A stretch of 64,000 nt of DNA. Source: Cynocephalus volans. Taxonomy: Eukaryota > Chordata > Mammalia > Dermoptera > Cynocephalidae. The translations under genes were made by a program, and so were the position numbers. The stretch's first letter is position 1. Each line of letters opens with the position of its first letter. Below are positions 1 to 11,559 of this stretch, piece by piece. Below the pieces are notes generated by a model. That model was given only the letters and a program-made list of their open reading frames with translations, was not told the origin of the DNA and searched no databases. The DNA lies in the NCBI RefSeq assembly GCF_027409185.1, contig NC_084463.1:46912407-46976406 (forward strand), given 5' to 3'.

Positions 1-1066
1 TGACAAGGAATTTATATCCATAATATTTAAGGAAGTCAAATAATTTATCAACAAGAAAACAAGTAACCCAGGTAAAAAATGGGCAATGAATCTGAATAGA
101 CATTTCTCAAAGGAAGATATACAAATGGTCAACAGACACATGAAAAAAATGCTCAACATCACTTAGCATCATGGAAATGTAAATCATAACCACACTGAGA
201 TATCATCTCACCTCAGTTATACTGGATATTATCAAAAAGACAGAATAACAAATGATGGTGAGGACGCAGAGAAAGGAGAACCCACCTACACTGTTGGTGG
301 GACTGTAAACTAGTGTGGCCACTATGGAAAACAATTTGGAGGTTCCTCAAACAACTACACATAGAACTGCCATAAAATCCAGCAATCCCACTGCAAGGTA
401 TATACCCAAAGGAATGGAAATCATCATGTTGAAGGGATACCTACACTCTTGTGTTTATTGCAGCTATATCTACAGTGGCCAAGAGTTGGAACCAACCTAG
501 ATATATCAACAAATGACTGGATAAGGAAAATATGGTATAAATACTCAATGAAATACTATTCTGCCATAAAAAGAATGAAATTCTTCCATTTGCAGCAACA
601 TGGGTGGACATAGAGAAAATTAGATTAAGTGAAATGAGCCAAGAGCAGAAAGAGAAATACTGCATGTCCTTATTCATAAGTGGGAATTGAAAGAAGGAAG
701 AAGGAAGGAAGGAAGGAAGGAAGGAAGGAAGGAAGGAAGGAAGGAAGGAAGGAAGGAAGGGAAGGGAAGGAGAGAGGGAGGGAGAGAGGGAGGGAGGAAA
801 GAGAAAGAAAAAAAGAAACAATTACAATAATACACTGAACTTTCAAAAAAAAGAGAACATAACTGTGTTTATTAGAGGTAGGAAAGGGGGAGGAGGAGGG
901 GTGTTAGTGAGAAATTAGTTAATGGTTACAAAAATTGATGATACTTTGTAAACATGAGTATACTAATTATCCTGATTTGATCACCATGCTTTGTACACAT
1001 GTATTTAAATCTGTAACTTACAAATAAATGTAATCATGTTTCGATTAAACAAACAAACAAACAAAA
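1..1066 (+). mobile_element. L1 LINE, 5'-truncated by the window edge, 3' end of ORF2 plus 3' UTR
   Basis: The + strand carries the familiar L1 3' ORF2 text: nested-insertion wording such as a target-like run on screening mini-exons is absent, while the conserved blocks around 100-180 (aaatgctcaacatcac), 330-480 and 540-660 match the last third of L1 ORF2. The reading frame is broken many times. The 3' UTR follows from about 815 and ends in an A-rich tail with an (AAAC) run at 1048-1065. A GGAA microsatellite sits at the ORF2/3' UTR junction. An old, inactive copy; the subfamily (L1MA-like) is a guess. Confidence 0.85.
691..812 (+). repeat. (GGAA)n microsatellite grading into GA-rich sequence
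   Basis: About fifteen nearly perfect GGAA units run from 700 to 760, then GGGAA and GAGAGGGAG-type units to about 812. The tract lies inside the L1 3' region. On the minus strand it gives a spurious serine/proline-rich open frame. GGAA is the core bound by ETS-family factors, so long tracts can act as ETS-binding arrays in some contexts; nothing here shows that this one does. Confidence 0.95.
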
Positions 1067-4000
1067 GATCCCTAAACCAACTTTGGTTTGCTGATTCAAA
1101 ATTTGTAAATTGATGAATAAGATGTTTAAAATGTTAAAAATGTTAAGATCACTCCCATTCAGGCCAACTGCCTGGATCGGACATGGCTTCCCATGTGCAC
1201 ATTCTTCTTGCCAACCTGAAGCATCCAAAGCTCTTTGAGGCAGAAACAGATGGTGAGGGGACTGCTGACTGGAAGACTGACCAGGGCTGGTGTTTTGGGG
1301 GTAGAATTCCCTTTAATATGGGCAGATTTCTTCTGTGTTTGGAAAGGCCAGAGGAAAGCGACTGATCTTGTTGTATGTTTTTTCCCTACACCTGCTTCAT
1401 GTCCAGAGACACAGGCACTTCCCAGGCAGGCTCTAGAGCCAGCACCAGCACCACCAGTAAAGTTGGGACTGCTCTGCACTCAGAGTCACCTGTAGAACTG
1501 GGTCCACCACCATCTTTACAGCCAGCTCCAGTGCCAGGGAAAGGGCCACTTGCAATGATGAGACTGAAACTTGAGCAGTCTTGCCCTCCTGCCCCTGTCC
1601 TGTGACTACCATGAACTGGCCCAGTGTCAACATGTGTGACCATGACATTCCCTTCCCACTGCTGGAAGAGCAGTTGACTCTGATGGATGTGGCAAAGAGC
1701 TTGGCTCTGCAGAATGGGGTCTAGACAGGCTGTCCTTCTTGCATCAGATTTCACAGACAAGCCATTCCCTGACCAGAGTCCAATGAACTGGGTACAATAC
1801 CAGCTCCACATGTTACCAATGATGTGACTTGGATGAGTTTCTTAATTCTCAAGCATTCACTGTCCACGTGGGGACAGTAGAGTTGGGACATTAACAGTAC
1901 CAGTTGCACAGAGTGACTGAAGCTAAAATGAGATGGGACAGAGAGAAAGCAGGGTGGGGTCCTGGCTTACCAGGTGATGGAGGTGCTCATTGAGGGGCAG
2001 GAAGGTCCGGGAGTTATCCAGTCATCTACCCATGAGATCTCACTGACCACTGCACTTATTAGGACCTCATGTGCACTAGAATCTCTAGCAGACACCCAAA
2101 GAGAGCCCATAGTTGTAGCTGCCACAGGAAGTGTGCATATGAATGAGGAAGTAGAACAGAGGGCTGATCAGGAGAGACACAGGATGCAGCCTCAAGATGA
2201 GCACACCCGAGCCACTGTCACTTGGAATTAGTGAGAATGGCCTGGGTGATAATGCCACTCTCCCTTCCTTGCCAGTATTGGCTCTTGGATCATCATGTGT
2301 TGGGTGTCCTTGGTAGGCAGAGAACCAAATTCAGTGTTTGTCACAAGTCTTAATCTTCTTGTTCTCCAGCTTGTCCACTGTCATCTTCCTGAGACTGTGG
2401 GCAACTGTGGAGTAAGAGCTGGGGAGGGTCATGCCTGTGTGACGCACTTTTCCTCTTCAGGAGCTACTTAAGAAGGCAGTGCCCTATGACTGCCTGGGCT
2501 CCATATGGTCCCAGCACAACAAAAGGGCAAGGAGCACCTGGCACCTTCCATCAGTGCCACCCAATTTAATGGTGTGGCCAACTGTGTTATCTCCACATGC
2601 CTCAGGGGCCACAGCCTAAAGGTCCAGGGCAGAGCCAGGGTGGTGGAGCCCTGGATCAAGGTGGCCAGGGTGAGCTGTGGGATGACCCAGGGGATTCCCT
2701 CTCTGGAGGCTTTGGAACTGCCTTTTTAAAAATTGCCCTCGGAATAGTAATCTGTGGCCTAAGCCTCAGCATGTTCCCTAGGCCTTTCCTGTCAGGTGCA
2801 CTGGCCTTGACTCCCATGTCCCAGTGACAGAGGCTCACCTCCTACCTGGACTCCTTCTTAGGTTGAGCTAAAACCCTCCCTCTGTGAGAGCTGCTCATTG
2901 GGTTACATTTGTGCCCTCCTGTGGCTCCCTGGGCATCTGTCTCATCCAGGAGGGGAGATGTCAGCTCGGGAGGCTGAAGCTGGAGCAGGTGGGGCTCCAA
3001 TTCCCCACTCATGGTTCATTCTTTTTCCTCCCCAGCAATGCTTGATCCTCAGGAATTTCTCCTCAGTCCATGCCATCCTCTCTGCTCTGCAGAGCACCCT
3101 GATCCATCGACTGAAGATTCCAGGTGGGCAGGCCACTGTCTGTAGGAGCACAGGGTGGACCAGGGACCTCCTCTAGGTCTGGGCATTGCCTCCTGCATGA
3201 ACCTGGCAGGGGCTGGGAGGCGAGGCTACACTGATGACAAGAATGGGCTCATGGGTGGGGTCTCTAAGCCTTGCTGTGACTTAATCCCAAGTGGCAAAAG
3301 AAGGGGTGAGTTTTTGTTTCTGTTTTTAATTTTGTTTTACTTTCTCACTAAAATTTAACAGAAAAAATTTCAGTCCCGTGTTGTCTGGACTAACAGGAGG
3401 AAGGATGTGTCTGTCTATGGGCAGGTGGAGACAGTGGGGCAGGAGCCGTGGTGCTGGGATGCAGTGGTGGCAGCCAGGCTGTACAGGAGCATGGAGGAGC
3501 TGCAGAAGCAGCAGGTCTCTGGTTCCCACACTGCTCCATCCTGTCGGCATGTCACTTTCTCCAGGCTGTTGGGTGGATGTGGTAGGCAGGACTTTCTTCC
3601 CTCTGCAAATTCTTCCAGTCTTTTTGAGGAAGCCAGGCCCCTGCTGCTGCTGCTGTCTGCACTGCACCTCCATGGGGTGGTACCAGGGATGTTTATGACA
3701 GAGAAATCCAATGGGCTGGGTCATCGAATGGGCTGCACAGCTTTGGGTCCTAATAGGTATACTTGAGCCCAATATATGTGGTTGCTGCTACTCCCCACTC
3801 TGCCACTCTGCAGACAGTGCTAATCAATCACAGCCCTAGGACTCTCAGCCCTGTGCCCAGTTAGCAATGACATGGGCTCCAGATGAGTCATGAGAAGTAT
3901 CTAAGGGACTCATACATTCCTAGAAGATCCTTCCTGACCAGATCACAGGCCCTTCACATAAAGGAGGAGGAAAGTGTTGTTGGCCAGTAGTCTGGGGATC

Positions 4001-4514
4001 CTCTGCCCTGTTGCTCAGAGATGGCATCTCAGAATACCAAGTCCTGAGTGGAGGAAGAGAGAGTTCTGTGCAGGCAACTCTCACTGGGGAGGTGAAGCCT
4101 TTGACATGACCTCAAACCCAGCCTGTTGGGTAGAGATATCAGTGGTGCTGGGGCAGGCAGGAGCTTCTTAACCAGGCCTCTCAGAACATCCTGTCCCTCT
4201 CTCACCAAGGCTGGGCCTGGCTGCAGGCCTGCACACTTACAGAGAGCCCAGAGGATGAGTCCCTGGTCAGTGCTGGTGCTGGTGGGTGGGGTGAAAGCAG
4301 CTGGGTCAGGGCCTCCAGATGATGGAGAGGAGTCAGCCTCCCCTGTGAAGCCCTGTGTAAGTCACTGTCCCTCCTGGGGCTTCTGTTTTCTGATCTGGAC
4401 ACTGGAAGGGTGATGAGCCTGCTTGCAGGCCTCACAGGGTGGCGATGAGGTGAAGGGGAGGAAAGGAATTCGAGGGTGTTTGTGCCTGCTTCTTCCTCCA
4501 TGGTGCTGGTGAGA

Positions 4515-4690
4515 AGGATGAGGATAGTAATATGACACTGAGTCCTCAGGAGACCCTGGGAGGCAGGGGCAGTTCCCATCACACTTTCCAGATGAGGAAA
4601 CCGGAAAGGGAGGCCAGGCTGCACACCCGGGCTCACACACCTGGGGTGTGTTGGTGGACCTGGGAATAGATCTAGAGGCCAATCCACTAG
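4515..4690 (+). repeat. MIR SINE fragment
   Basis: The stretch has the MIR signature on the + strand: 'cactttccagatgaggaaac' followed about 40 bases later by a 'ggctcacacacc' block. It lies in the last intron of the RGL4-like pseudogene. Divergence is high, as expected for this ancient family, and the edges are approximate. Confidence 0.6.
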
Positions 4691-4787
4691 AGGTAGTAGT
4701 AGCACTACATGAGCTGGCTGGGGTCACATATCCAGAGTTCAAGGTTGGGGATAGGGGTGTAAATGTGTGAGGAGACCATATTCTCAC

Positions 4788-5234
4788 TGTCTTGGTCTGG
4801 TTTTTTGTCACTTACAGCAGAATACCTGAAACTGGGTAATTTATTTTAAAAAAAAACAGAATTTATTCTTACAGTCTAGACGGCTGGGAAGTCCAAGACG
4901 GAGAGAGTGCATCTGGTGAGGCTCTTCTTTCTGGTGGGAACTCTGTGTAGAGTCCTGAGGGGGCACCGAGCATCACATGGCAAGAGGGCACAGCGTGTTT
5001 ATATGCTCTTTTTCTAAGGCCACTGATGCACTTTCACGATAACCCACTAATTCATCAACCATTAACTTATGAATGAATTAATTCATTCATGAGAGCAGAG
5101 TTCTCATAGTCCAGTTGCCTCATACAGGGCCCCATATTTCAAATAATATAGTCAAATATCATACCCTCTTATTACAGTTACAGTAGGGATTATGTTTCAA
5201 CATAAGGCTTGGAGGGAACATTCAAACCGTAGCA
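4788..5234 (-). mobile_element. ERVL-MaLR solitary LTR (MST/THE1-like), antisense
   Basis: The + strand reads as the reverse complement of a MaLR LTR. It begins TGTCTTGGT, has the hallmark 'cagaatacctgaaactgggtaattta', then 'ggctgggaagtccaagac', and ends 'aaccgtagca'. It starts with TG and ends with CA. I could not find a convincing 5-bp target duplication. It sits in the last intron of the RGL4-like pseudogene and ends only 25 bp before the exon relic at 5260. Confidence 0.85.
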
Positions 5235-5739
5235 GTATCCTTGACCTTGACCTTGTCAGATGGAGACAGTCAAGTTGGCCACCCTGGAATTGAACCACCA
5301 GAGAGCCCAGATGAGGCAGTGGCAGCAGAAGAAGGTGAGTGGGCTCCAGGGAGTAGATGACAAGGGCCTCTCCCTTCCAGCTGGAGGCCTCTAAATCAAA
5401 AGAGAAGAGAGTCTTCCTCCTGCAACCCTTCCTTCCTGTTGACACAATGCCTGCAATGCCCGTATGGGAGAGAGCAGAACAAGGGGCTGGAAGAGCTGAG
5501 CCGTAGTGGAGTAGGGACTGGAGTGGGCTGGGTACCACATAATCATTGTGATGTTAAAATCCCACCATAGAGGTAACTAGGGGGTGTCTGGTGTCCTTGG
5601 ATACCATCTGGGGAGAGAGAAGTAGGAGGATTGGGGGATGGCAGCTGAGGGTCCTCTGTGGCTCCAACTGAGAGACCTGCGTAGGGGGTCCGATGGCTGA
5701 GGTTTAGGAGACTTTATAGAATAAGCCTTGTGTGGGCCC

Positions 5740-5990
5740 AGGTAGATGAAATATTTAAATTGCTGGGAAAAAAAATACTGTAAATAAAAAAAAACTCTGT
5801 ATTCTATATCTGGCAAAATTATCCTTCAGAAATGAAGAAGAAAACAAAATATTCCCAGAAAATGAAAGATATGGGAGTTTATTTCTAGTAGACATGCGGT
5901 TTAAGAAACACAACAGGGACTGCTTTAGGCTGAGATAAAAGAACTTCAGCCAGAAACTTGAAGCCACTTAAGGAATAAATTTAAAAACAG
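5740..5990 (+). mobile_element. L1M-type fragment (region around the end of ORF1)
   Basis: The text around 5795-5850 ('attctatatctggcaaaat', then 'atccttcagaaatgaagaag') is a diverged copy of a block conserved in old mammalian L1M/HAL1 elements, where it reads roughly 'tctatacccagcaaaactatccttcaaaaatgaag'. The same block recurs at about 56745-56790. The fragment is short, diverged and non-coding. It probably truncated the 3' part of the RGL4-like pseudogene to its left. Confidence 0.6.
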
Positions 5991-6171
5991 AAAACAAAAA
6001 ACAGTGCTTAAACGATGTTAAATAAGTAAATATAAAAACAATTTTTATTGAATTTTTGGCTTGTAACACCTTTTTTTACCACTATGATTTAAAAGACAAA
6101 TTAATAAAATAATTATAAATTTATGAGAATGAGCATATAATGCATAAAGGTGTAATTATTTTTAACTATAG

Positions 6172-7915
6172 AGAATTTTTTTTGTGTTTTTTATTTTATC
6201 AATATATACTGTAGTTGATTTTCATGTCCCTTTACCAATTCCTTCTTTCCCCCTTTCTCCCCCCTCCCCCATCAACATCATATCTGTTCACTTGTCTTAA
6301 CAAGTTCAAGGAATTGTTGTGACTGTTTTTCTTCTTCCCTCCCTCCATTTATTTTTTTGTATTTATTTATTTGTTTTTATTAGTTCCCATATATAAGTGA
6401 GAACATGTGGTGTTTCTTTTTCTGTTCCTGGCTTATTTCACTTAATTTAATTTTCTCTAAGTCCATCCAGTTGCTGTGAATGGTAGTATTTCATTCTTTT
6501 TAACAGCAGAGTAATATTCCATTGTGTAGATATAGCACACTTTCCTTATCCACTCATCTGATGATGGACATTTAGGCTGGTTCCAACTCTTGGTTATTGT
6601 AAATAGTGCTGAAATAAACATGAGTACAGTTATCCCTTTGATGTGATGATTTCCACTCCTACACCTGGCAGTGGAATAGCTGGGTCATATGGTAGATCTG
6701 TCTGTAATTGTTTGAGGAACCTCCATACCATTTTCCCCAAACCTGCACCATTTTGCAGTCCCACCAACAGTGTCAGAGTGTTTCTTTTTCTCTACATTCT
6801 CACCAGCATTTGTTATTTTCAGTCTTTTGGATATTAGCCATCCTAACTGGAGTTAGATGATATCTCAAAGTGGTTTTGATTTGTATTTCCGAAATGCTGA
6901 GTGATGTTGAGCATTTTTTAATGTGTTCATTGATCATTTTTATATCTTTGGATAAATGACTAGTTAATTTCTTTTAATTTCCAAATTAGATTATATTTTT
7001 TCCTCTTAAGTTGTGAGAGTTTCTATATATTTTGGATACTAGACTATTATCAGATGTATAATTTAAATATATTTTCTTCCATTTTACAAGTTGTCACATT
7101 CTTTATAGACTTTTAAGCTATATTTTATGATTTTTTCTAACAGCTTTATAGTTTTACCTCTTATATTTAGATCATGAATGATTTGTTTTGAGTTAATTTT
7201 TGTATGCCTTGTGAGGTTCCAGTCCAACTTTACTTTTGGCAGGTGGATATTTAATTGTCTGAGCACAATATGTTGAGAAGACTGCTTTCCTCAATGAGTT
7301 TTCTTGGCACCTTTGTCAAAAATCAATGACCAAATATGAAACATTATTTTTCTGGAACTTCATGTCTTGTCCATTTACCTATATGTCTACCCTTAGTTAG
7401 TGTCATTCTATCTTGGTAACTGTACCTTTGTAATTAGATTTGCTTTTAGAAGAGTAATCATCTAATTCTGATTTTCTTTTTCAAGATTGGTTTGGCTATT
7501 TGTTTTTCTTTAAATAACTATATGAATTTTAGGATTATCTTGGAAATGTCTGTTAAGAAGGCAAGTAATACTTTGAAATGACTTGTATTGACTCGTTGAT
7601 CTTAAAAGTGTTGTGATCATAACTGTATTGTCTTATGATTCATGAATATTGAATGCCTTTCAATTTATTTAGAATTTTTCATTTATTTCAGCAGTTTTAC
7701 AGTTTTTAGTTTGCAAGTCTTCCACATTTATTTATAAAATTTATATCTAAATATATCATTCTTTTTAATGCTATTGATAATTTAATTTGTCTAATTTCTT
7801 TTCAAATTGCTTATTGCTATATTGCAGCAATGCAATTGTTTTTTATACCTTGATCTCTTGTATTTGTGTCCTTTTTGAGCTCATTTATTTGTTGTAGTGG
7901 GTATTTAATGAATGC
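6172..7915 (-). mobile_element. L1 LINE 3' half, antisense
   Basis: Reading left to right gives the reverse complement of L1 from 3' UTR into ORF2: a T-rich start near 6172, 'gagaacatgtggtg' (6400), 'ccattgtgtagatatagcac' (6520), 'gctgggtcatatggtag' (6680), then 'catttggatc'-type and 'ttttaggattatcttg' (7530) blocks. It is 5'-truncated and full of stops. The right edge near 7915 is approximate. Confidence 0.85.
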
Positions 7916-9149
7916 TTCATTATTTATTTTATATACACATGATTACATAGTGTGTAATAAAGGTAGTTTATGTCTTACATTCCAACAGTGTGGGTCAATG
8001 AAGTTTGGAGCTAAGGAAACTCTGTTATAGGATGGAGAGAGTGACTATACCTGCTGTTCCTACCACCCAGATTCATTGTTTGAGACAAATGAGGCACTGC
8101 CCCTAAAGTAAACTAGGGACTGTGCTATTTCTCTGAATTTTGTCAATATAGCAGGCAAAGTCCACCTGTTTTTTTGAGTAAATATTTAAATACGACAGAA
8201 AAAATAAACTTGTAATAAAAATACAAAATGACATTGTAAATAAAGAATGACACAAACAGATGATGATTTGATTAACCAGAGTGGTCAAAACTTAAATAGT
8301 GCATACAGTGTGTTTGGCATTATTTCAAGCCACAAACACATGTAGCCTACTACATAATAGTTTAAAATATATAACTCAAAACTTTATCAAAGAGAAGTTG
8401 ACACATTTACAACTTTATTAGATGGAATTAAAACTATCAGGGAAATAAATTGTTTGGTCTTGTGTTGGGGGTTCTCAATGTCACTGCTAGGTTTGTTGAA
8501 TCACTAGGAAAACTCCCAGGAATCACCACACTTACATCTATGACTATTCTAGCAAAATAATACACAACAAATTAAGCAAAAATAATAGACCCATGAGGTG
8601 AAAGCCAAGGGAAAATGGGTACAAGCTTTTTACAAACCTTTCAGAAAAAAGTCACAAAATACATGCTTGAACTCGCTAGCAGTGAGTTGTGACAATACAT
8701 GAGAAATGTTGCCAACCAGAAGAGTTCATTAGAGAATTGATACAATGAAGTTTCTTGTTTGTTTTCTTATTGGGGGCTGGTCACATAGAGAACCTGTGCC
8801 TGGCACATAGGCACATTCCAGAAGGAAAGCAGATGATCAGCATAAATGATACTGTTTTCTTAAACAGATTAGGCATAGAGAATCACTCTAATTGGTTAAT
8901 GGTAAAATCCTTCTTAACTCTAAGTTTCCAGATGCCAGTCAAAGGCCAGCAAATATTTCTAAAAATAAGCAGCTAGGCCACCTATATCAACTCTGTGTGC
9001 ACAGTTACACAACAAATAAATTATCTTTAAATGTGTTTCATGACTTTATAAGACAGATGCACTGACTGGGTAGATAGACAAAGGGACAGTATTTTAAACT
9101 AGTTAGCAGAGAATATGATATTTTGAAATATCCAGAGAAATTTCCAAAA
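7916..9149. other. Intergenic stretch with no recognised gene
   Basis: AT-rich spacer. The part 8455-8960 ('ggttctcaatgtcactgct', 'gaatcactaggaaaactccc') has the texture of an old LTR, but I cannot name a family. No open frame with a recognisable domain was found. Confidence 0.4.
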
Positions 9150-9767
9150 AATGACACCGTCTATGCACTTTAGAGCAGCATGATTCCTACAAAGGAGACA
9201 TCTCTGAATAATGTCAGAGTCAAAAACACTTCCTTGATGATAGATACCATGGGGAAGAGTGAGCAGTATTTATTGACATTTAGTAGATTGATCTGGGTCA
9301 CATTGGAAGAAGCCACAGTACAGAAGACCAGGTCACTACTGCAAGACAAACTGAGGAACCACAAGAAAAAGAAAATATGAGTAATGTAATTTGCGAATTT
9401 ATGTTTAAATCTCGCTAATCAGGAAGTGCTGTGGCTGATGGTGATGGCCTGGAACATGCTCAGGAGGCAGGTGGTGCAGATGGAGAGGTCTCGCATTACT
9501 GCTCAGGAAGAAAAACACCTTACACTTGAAGTCATTCTGAAAATTGAGTGATTCAAACAGATCTGGAGACACCAAAAAATACTACAGTGAGGAGCATCAC
9601 TACGTGGATGAGGGCTGGTGGCAGGTGATCAGGTCAATAGGCTTAGTCCTGAGATCCAGAAGGAATGTGGAGATGTGGAAGAGGAGAGAGGTGTTGGCTG
9701 AGATCCCAATGTCAGCTTGGGAAATAAGGCAGTGTTTCATGGTAGCAAAAGTAGAAAGTGATTTCAT
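9150..9767 (-). pseudogene. VN1R-like: Vomeronasal type-1 receptor (V1R) pseudogene
   Basis: V1Rs are single-coding-exon, seven-helix receptors for pheromone-type cues in the vomeronasal organ. Read on the minus strand from an ATG at 9767, the sequence shows family blocks in order. QADIGISANTSLLFHISTFLLD is the TM1 region (9630-9735). PIDLITCH follows in early TM2. LSICTTCLLSMFQAITIS marks the TM3/ICL2 junction (9430-9500). FLWFLSLSCSSDLVFCTVAS is in TM4. SNVTQINLLN, with its N-glycosylation-type site, and KYCSLFP lie in extracellular loop 2. TLTLFRDVSFVGIMLL is TM5. Homology then fades at about 9150, so TM6-TM7 and the C-terminus are absent. Stops and at least two frameshifts break the reading between TM2 and TM4. 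Family identification is strong; the exact V1R subfamily is not assignable. Confidence 0.88.
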
Positions 9768-10397
9768 CTTAATGTAAAACAGGAAACATTTTTGGTGTCT
9801 GCAAAAAAAAAAAAAAAAGATCTCACATTGTCAATGATATTTTTTCTTATTCAAAATCATCATCATCAACATCAATTTTATTTTACTTTATTTTTCTTGA
9901 TAAATCCTGAAAAACTCATAATTTATTCAAAATTCAGCCTCAGCAATATTTTCCATATATGACAATATTTTCATATGCACATAACATATTTAATACATTT
10001 ATAATATATTTATGTTTAGGTAATATTTATATAATATGTTTACACCAATAACAATGCCTAAGGTTCCTGTTACCTATATTCCTGTAGTACTCAGGCCACA
10101 CTATTTTTCAAGACTAATGCTATTATAACCTTCTTTGTATAAAGTTTAGAACCAAGAAATGTGATGAACATATAAAAATTACTCTTTTTGTAATTTTTCT
10201 AACTCTTTTTGTAATCTTTTTGTGTATGTGTTGCTGAGCTGAAGTCAATGATATGCTAACAGAAAAAATCCCTAAATAAAGCAAACCCTGAAAGTAAAAC
10301 AATATTATGTTTGTTACATCTTTTCTCAGGTGTTATTCTGTTTCTTTATAACCAGTGCTTGAGAGAGATACTGGGGTCATTGCATCCTTTTTTAATT
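9768..10397. other. AT-rich spacer with short poly-A tract
   Basis: Immediately 5' (minus sense) of the V1R pseudogene. A run of about 16 A lies at 9802-9818. Nothing else is recognisable. Confidence 0.5.
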
Positions 10398-10487
10398 TTT
10401 ATTTTTTGGCAGCTGGCTGGTGCAGGGATCTGAATGTTAACCTTGGTGTTACAAGGCTCTGCTCTAACCAACTGAGCTAACTGGTTT
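10398..10487 (-). mobile_element. Monomeric tRNA-Ile-derived SINE (CYN-I-like)
   Basis: On the minus strand it reads like a tRNA: 'agttagctcagttggttaga' (A-box region) and, after 'aacaccaaggtta', a degraded B-box (tcagatccctg). It ends in an A-rich tail (T-rich at 10390-10408 on +). Only one tRNA unit is present, unlike the two-unit copies elsewhere in the window. Not a functional tRNA gene: the acceptor stem does not close and the tail is A-rich. Confidence 0.75.
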
Positions 10488-10589
10488 TTATTTTTAATGC
10501 TTTTGATTCCAACTGAAAAGAGAAATGAGTATATTAATGATCAGTTGTTTTAAAAAATATTTTAACATGGCATGACTATATGCAGTCCG

Positions 10590-11124
10590 TGAATTAGTTT
10601 TCTATTACTGTTTTAGAATTTGCTAAAATTAAATTTTTTAAAAATGTAACAGTTTAACTAATTCAAATCCTTATTTAAGGTTTTAGAAGTCAGAAGAAGT
10701 CCTAAAACTTTTTCACTTGCTGCAAGTCATCATGCGTGTAAGGCTGCATCCCTTTCTGTAGGCTCAGGGAAAATCTTTTTTCTTGCCTTTTCATCATCTA
10801 GATGATGCCCAGATTTTTTGGCTTGTGGTCTCCTTTTAACTTTAAAACCAGTAATGACCAGTTGAGCCTTTCTCACCTGACATCACTCTACCACTGTTTC
10901 TTTTGCCCCATTTTTCTACATTTAAGAATCCTTCTGATTACATATGGCCCAAGAATCCAAGAGCCCACATAATCCAAAATAATCTTCCTATCTTAGAGTC
11001 AGTTGATTAGCAACCTTAATTACATTGATAAGCATTTTTTTTTGTCATCTAATCTAGTATATTTACAGGTACTAAACATTAAGATGTGGATACATTTGGG
11101 GGACCATAATTCTGCTTACTAAAT
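10590..11124 (-). mobile_element. MLT1-type ERVL-MaLR LTR, antisense
   Basis: The + strand follows the reverse complement of a MaLR LTR along its length: 'gaattagttttctattactg' at the start, 'ttcttgccttttcatcatct' near 10775, 'ggcttgtggtctccttttaa' near 10820, 'gattagcaaccttaatta' near 11005 and 'accataattctgcttact' at the end. It is diverged, with internal gaps. Confidence 0.75.
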
Positions 11125-11139
11125 ATCCTTTAACATTAT

Positions 11140-11559
11140 CATCCTAAAATTGTCTTGAATGTCTTCCAAGTTAGTTTCCATCCCAAATTTCCCTAATGTA
11201 AATTCATTCATTCCAGGAGTCAATTGCTAAAGTCTACCTCTCAGTTTTCAAGAGGATAAACACACATTTCTCCACTGTATGATATCTGTATGATTGAATT
11301 AAAATAATTATAAGTTGATCCTTTTAGTGAGACCTCACTTAATATGGGCATACCCTCCAATGACAAAAAAACAACAACACCTCATACCTTCACTAGTAAA
11401 GTCTATTACCTTTAAGATTTAATTGAGTAATATCCAACATCAGAAGCCATTGTAAAACTTGCAGTGATAAAATTTTAAATTATGTTCTTACGTTCTGTCC
11501 TCTGGATACAGGCATCATTATTTTATCCAATTAATTCATTCCAGGATGTGCAAATATTT
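11140..11559. other. AT-rich spacer
   Basis: No gene, clear repeat family or regulatory signal recognised. Confidence 0.4.

Larger units (their letters stand above)
1163..5334 (+). pseudogene. RGL4-like: Unprocessed pseudogene of a RalGDS-family Ral guanine-nucleotide exchange factor (RGL4/Rgr-like)
   Basis: The parent family catalyses GDP/GTP exchange on Ral GTPases through a RasGEF (CDC25) domain. Six exon relics occur in family order. 1163-1252 encodes LPGSDMASHVHILLANLKH, then EAETD, before a GT donor. About 1407-1690 is the Glu/Pro/Ala-rich linker (ALEPAPAPP, then SPVELGPPPSLQPAP in another frame) and ends in EEQLTLMDV. 2461-2669 begins ELLKKAVPYDCLGSIWS after a clean AG acceptor and continues, frame-shifted, as KGKEHLAPSISATQFNGVAN to a GT donor. 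3036-3123 encodes LRNFSSVHAILSALQS. About 3425-3513 carries SMEELQKQQ. 5260-5334 encodes METVKLATLELNHQRAQMR before GTGAGT. Retained introns rule out a processed copy. Frameshifts, stops and the missing 3' GEF exons make it non-functional. The linker and LTLMD spelling favour RGL4 over RALGDS. Confidence is high for the family, moderate for the paralogue. Confidence 0.82.

Noticed and set aside
441..821. 126-codon minus-strand open frame
   Set aside because: It is created by the GGAA/GAGA microsatellite and antisense L1; low-complexity Ser/Pro/Leu runs.
1183..3772. Several 60-150-codon open frames on both strands
   Set aside because: The real signal is the interrupted exon set of the RGL4-like pseudogene; these frames run through introns or the wrong frame.
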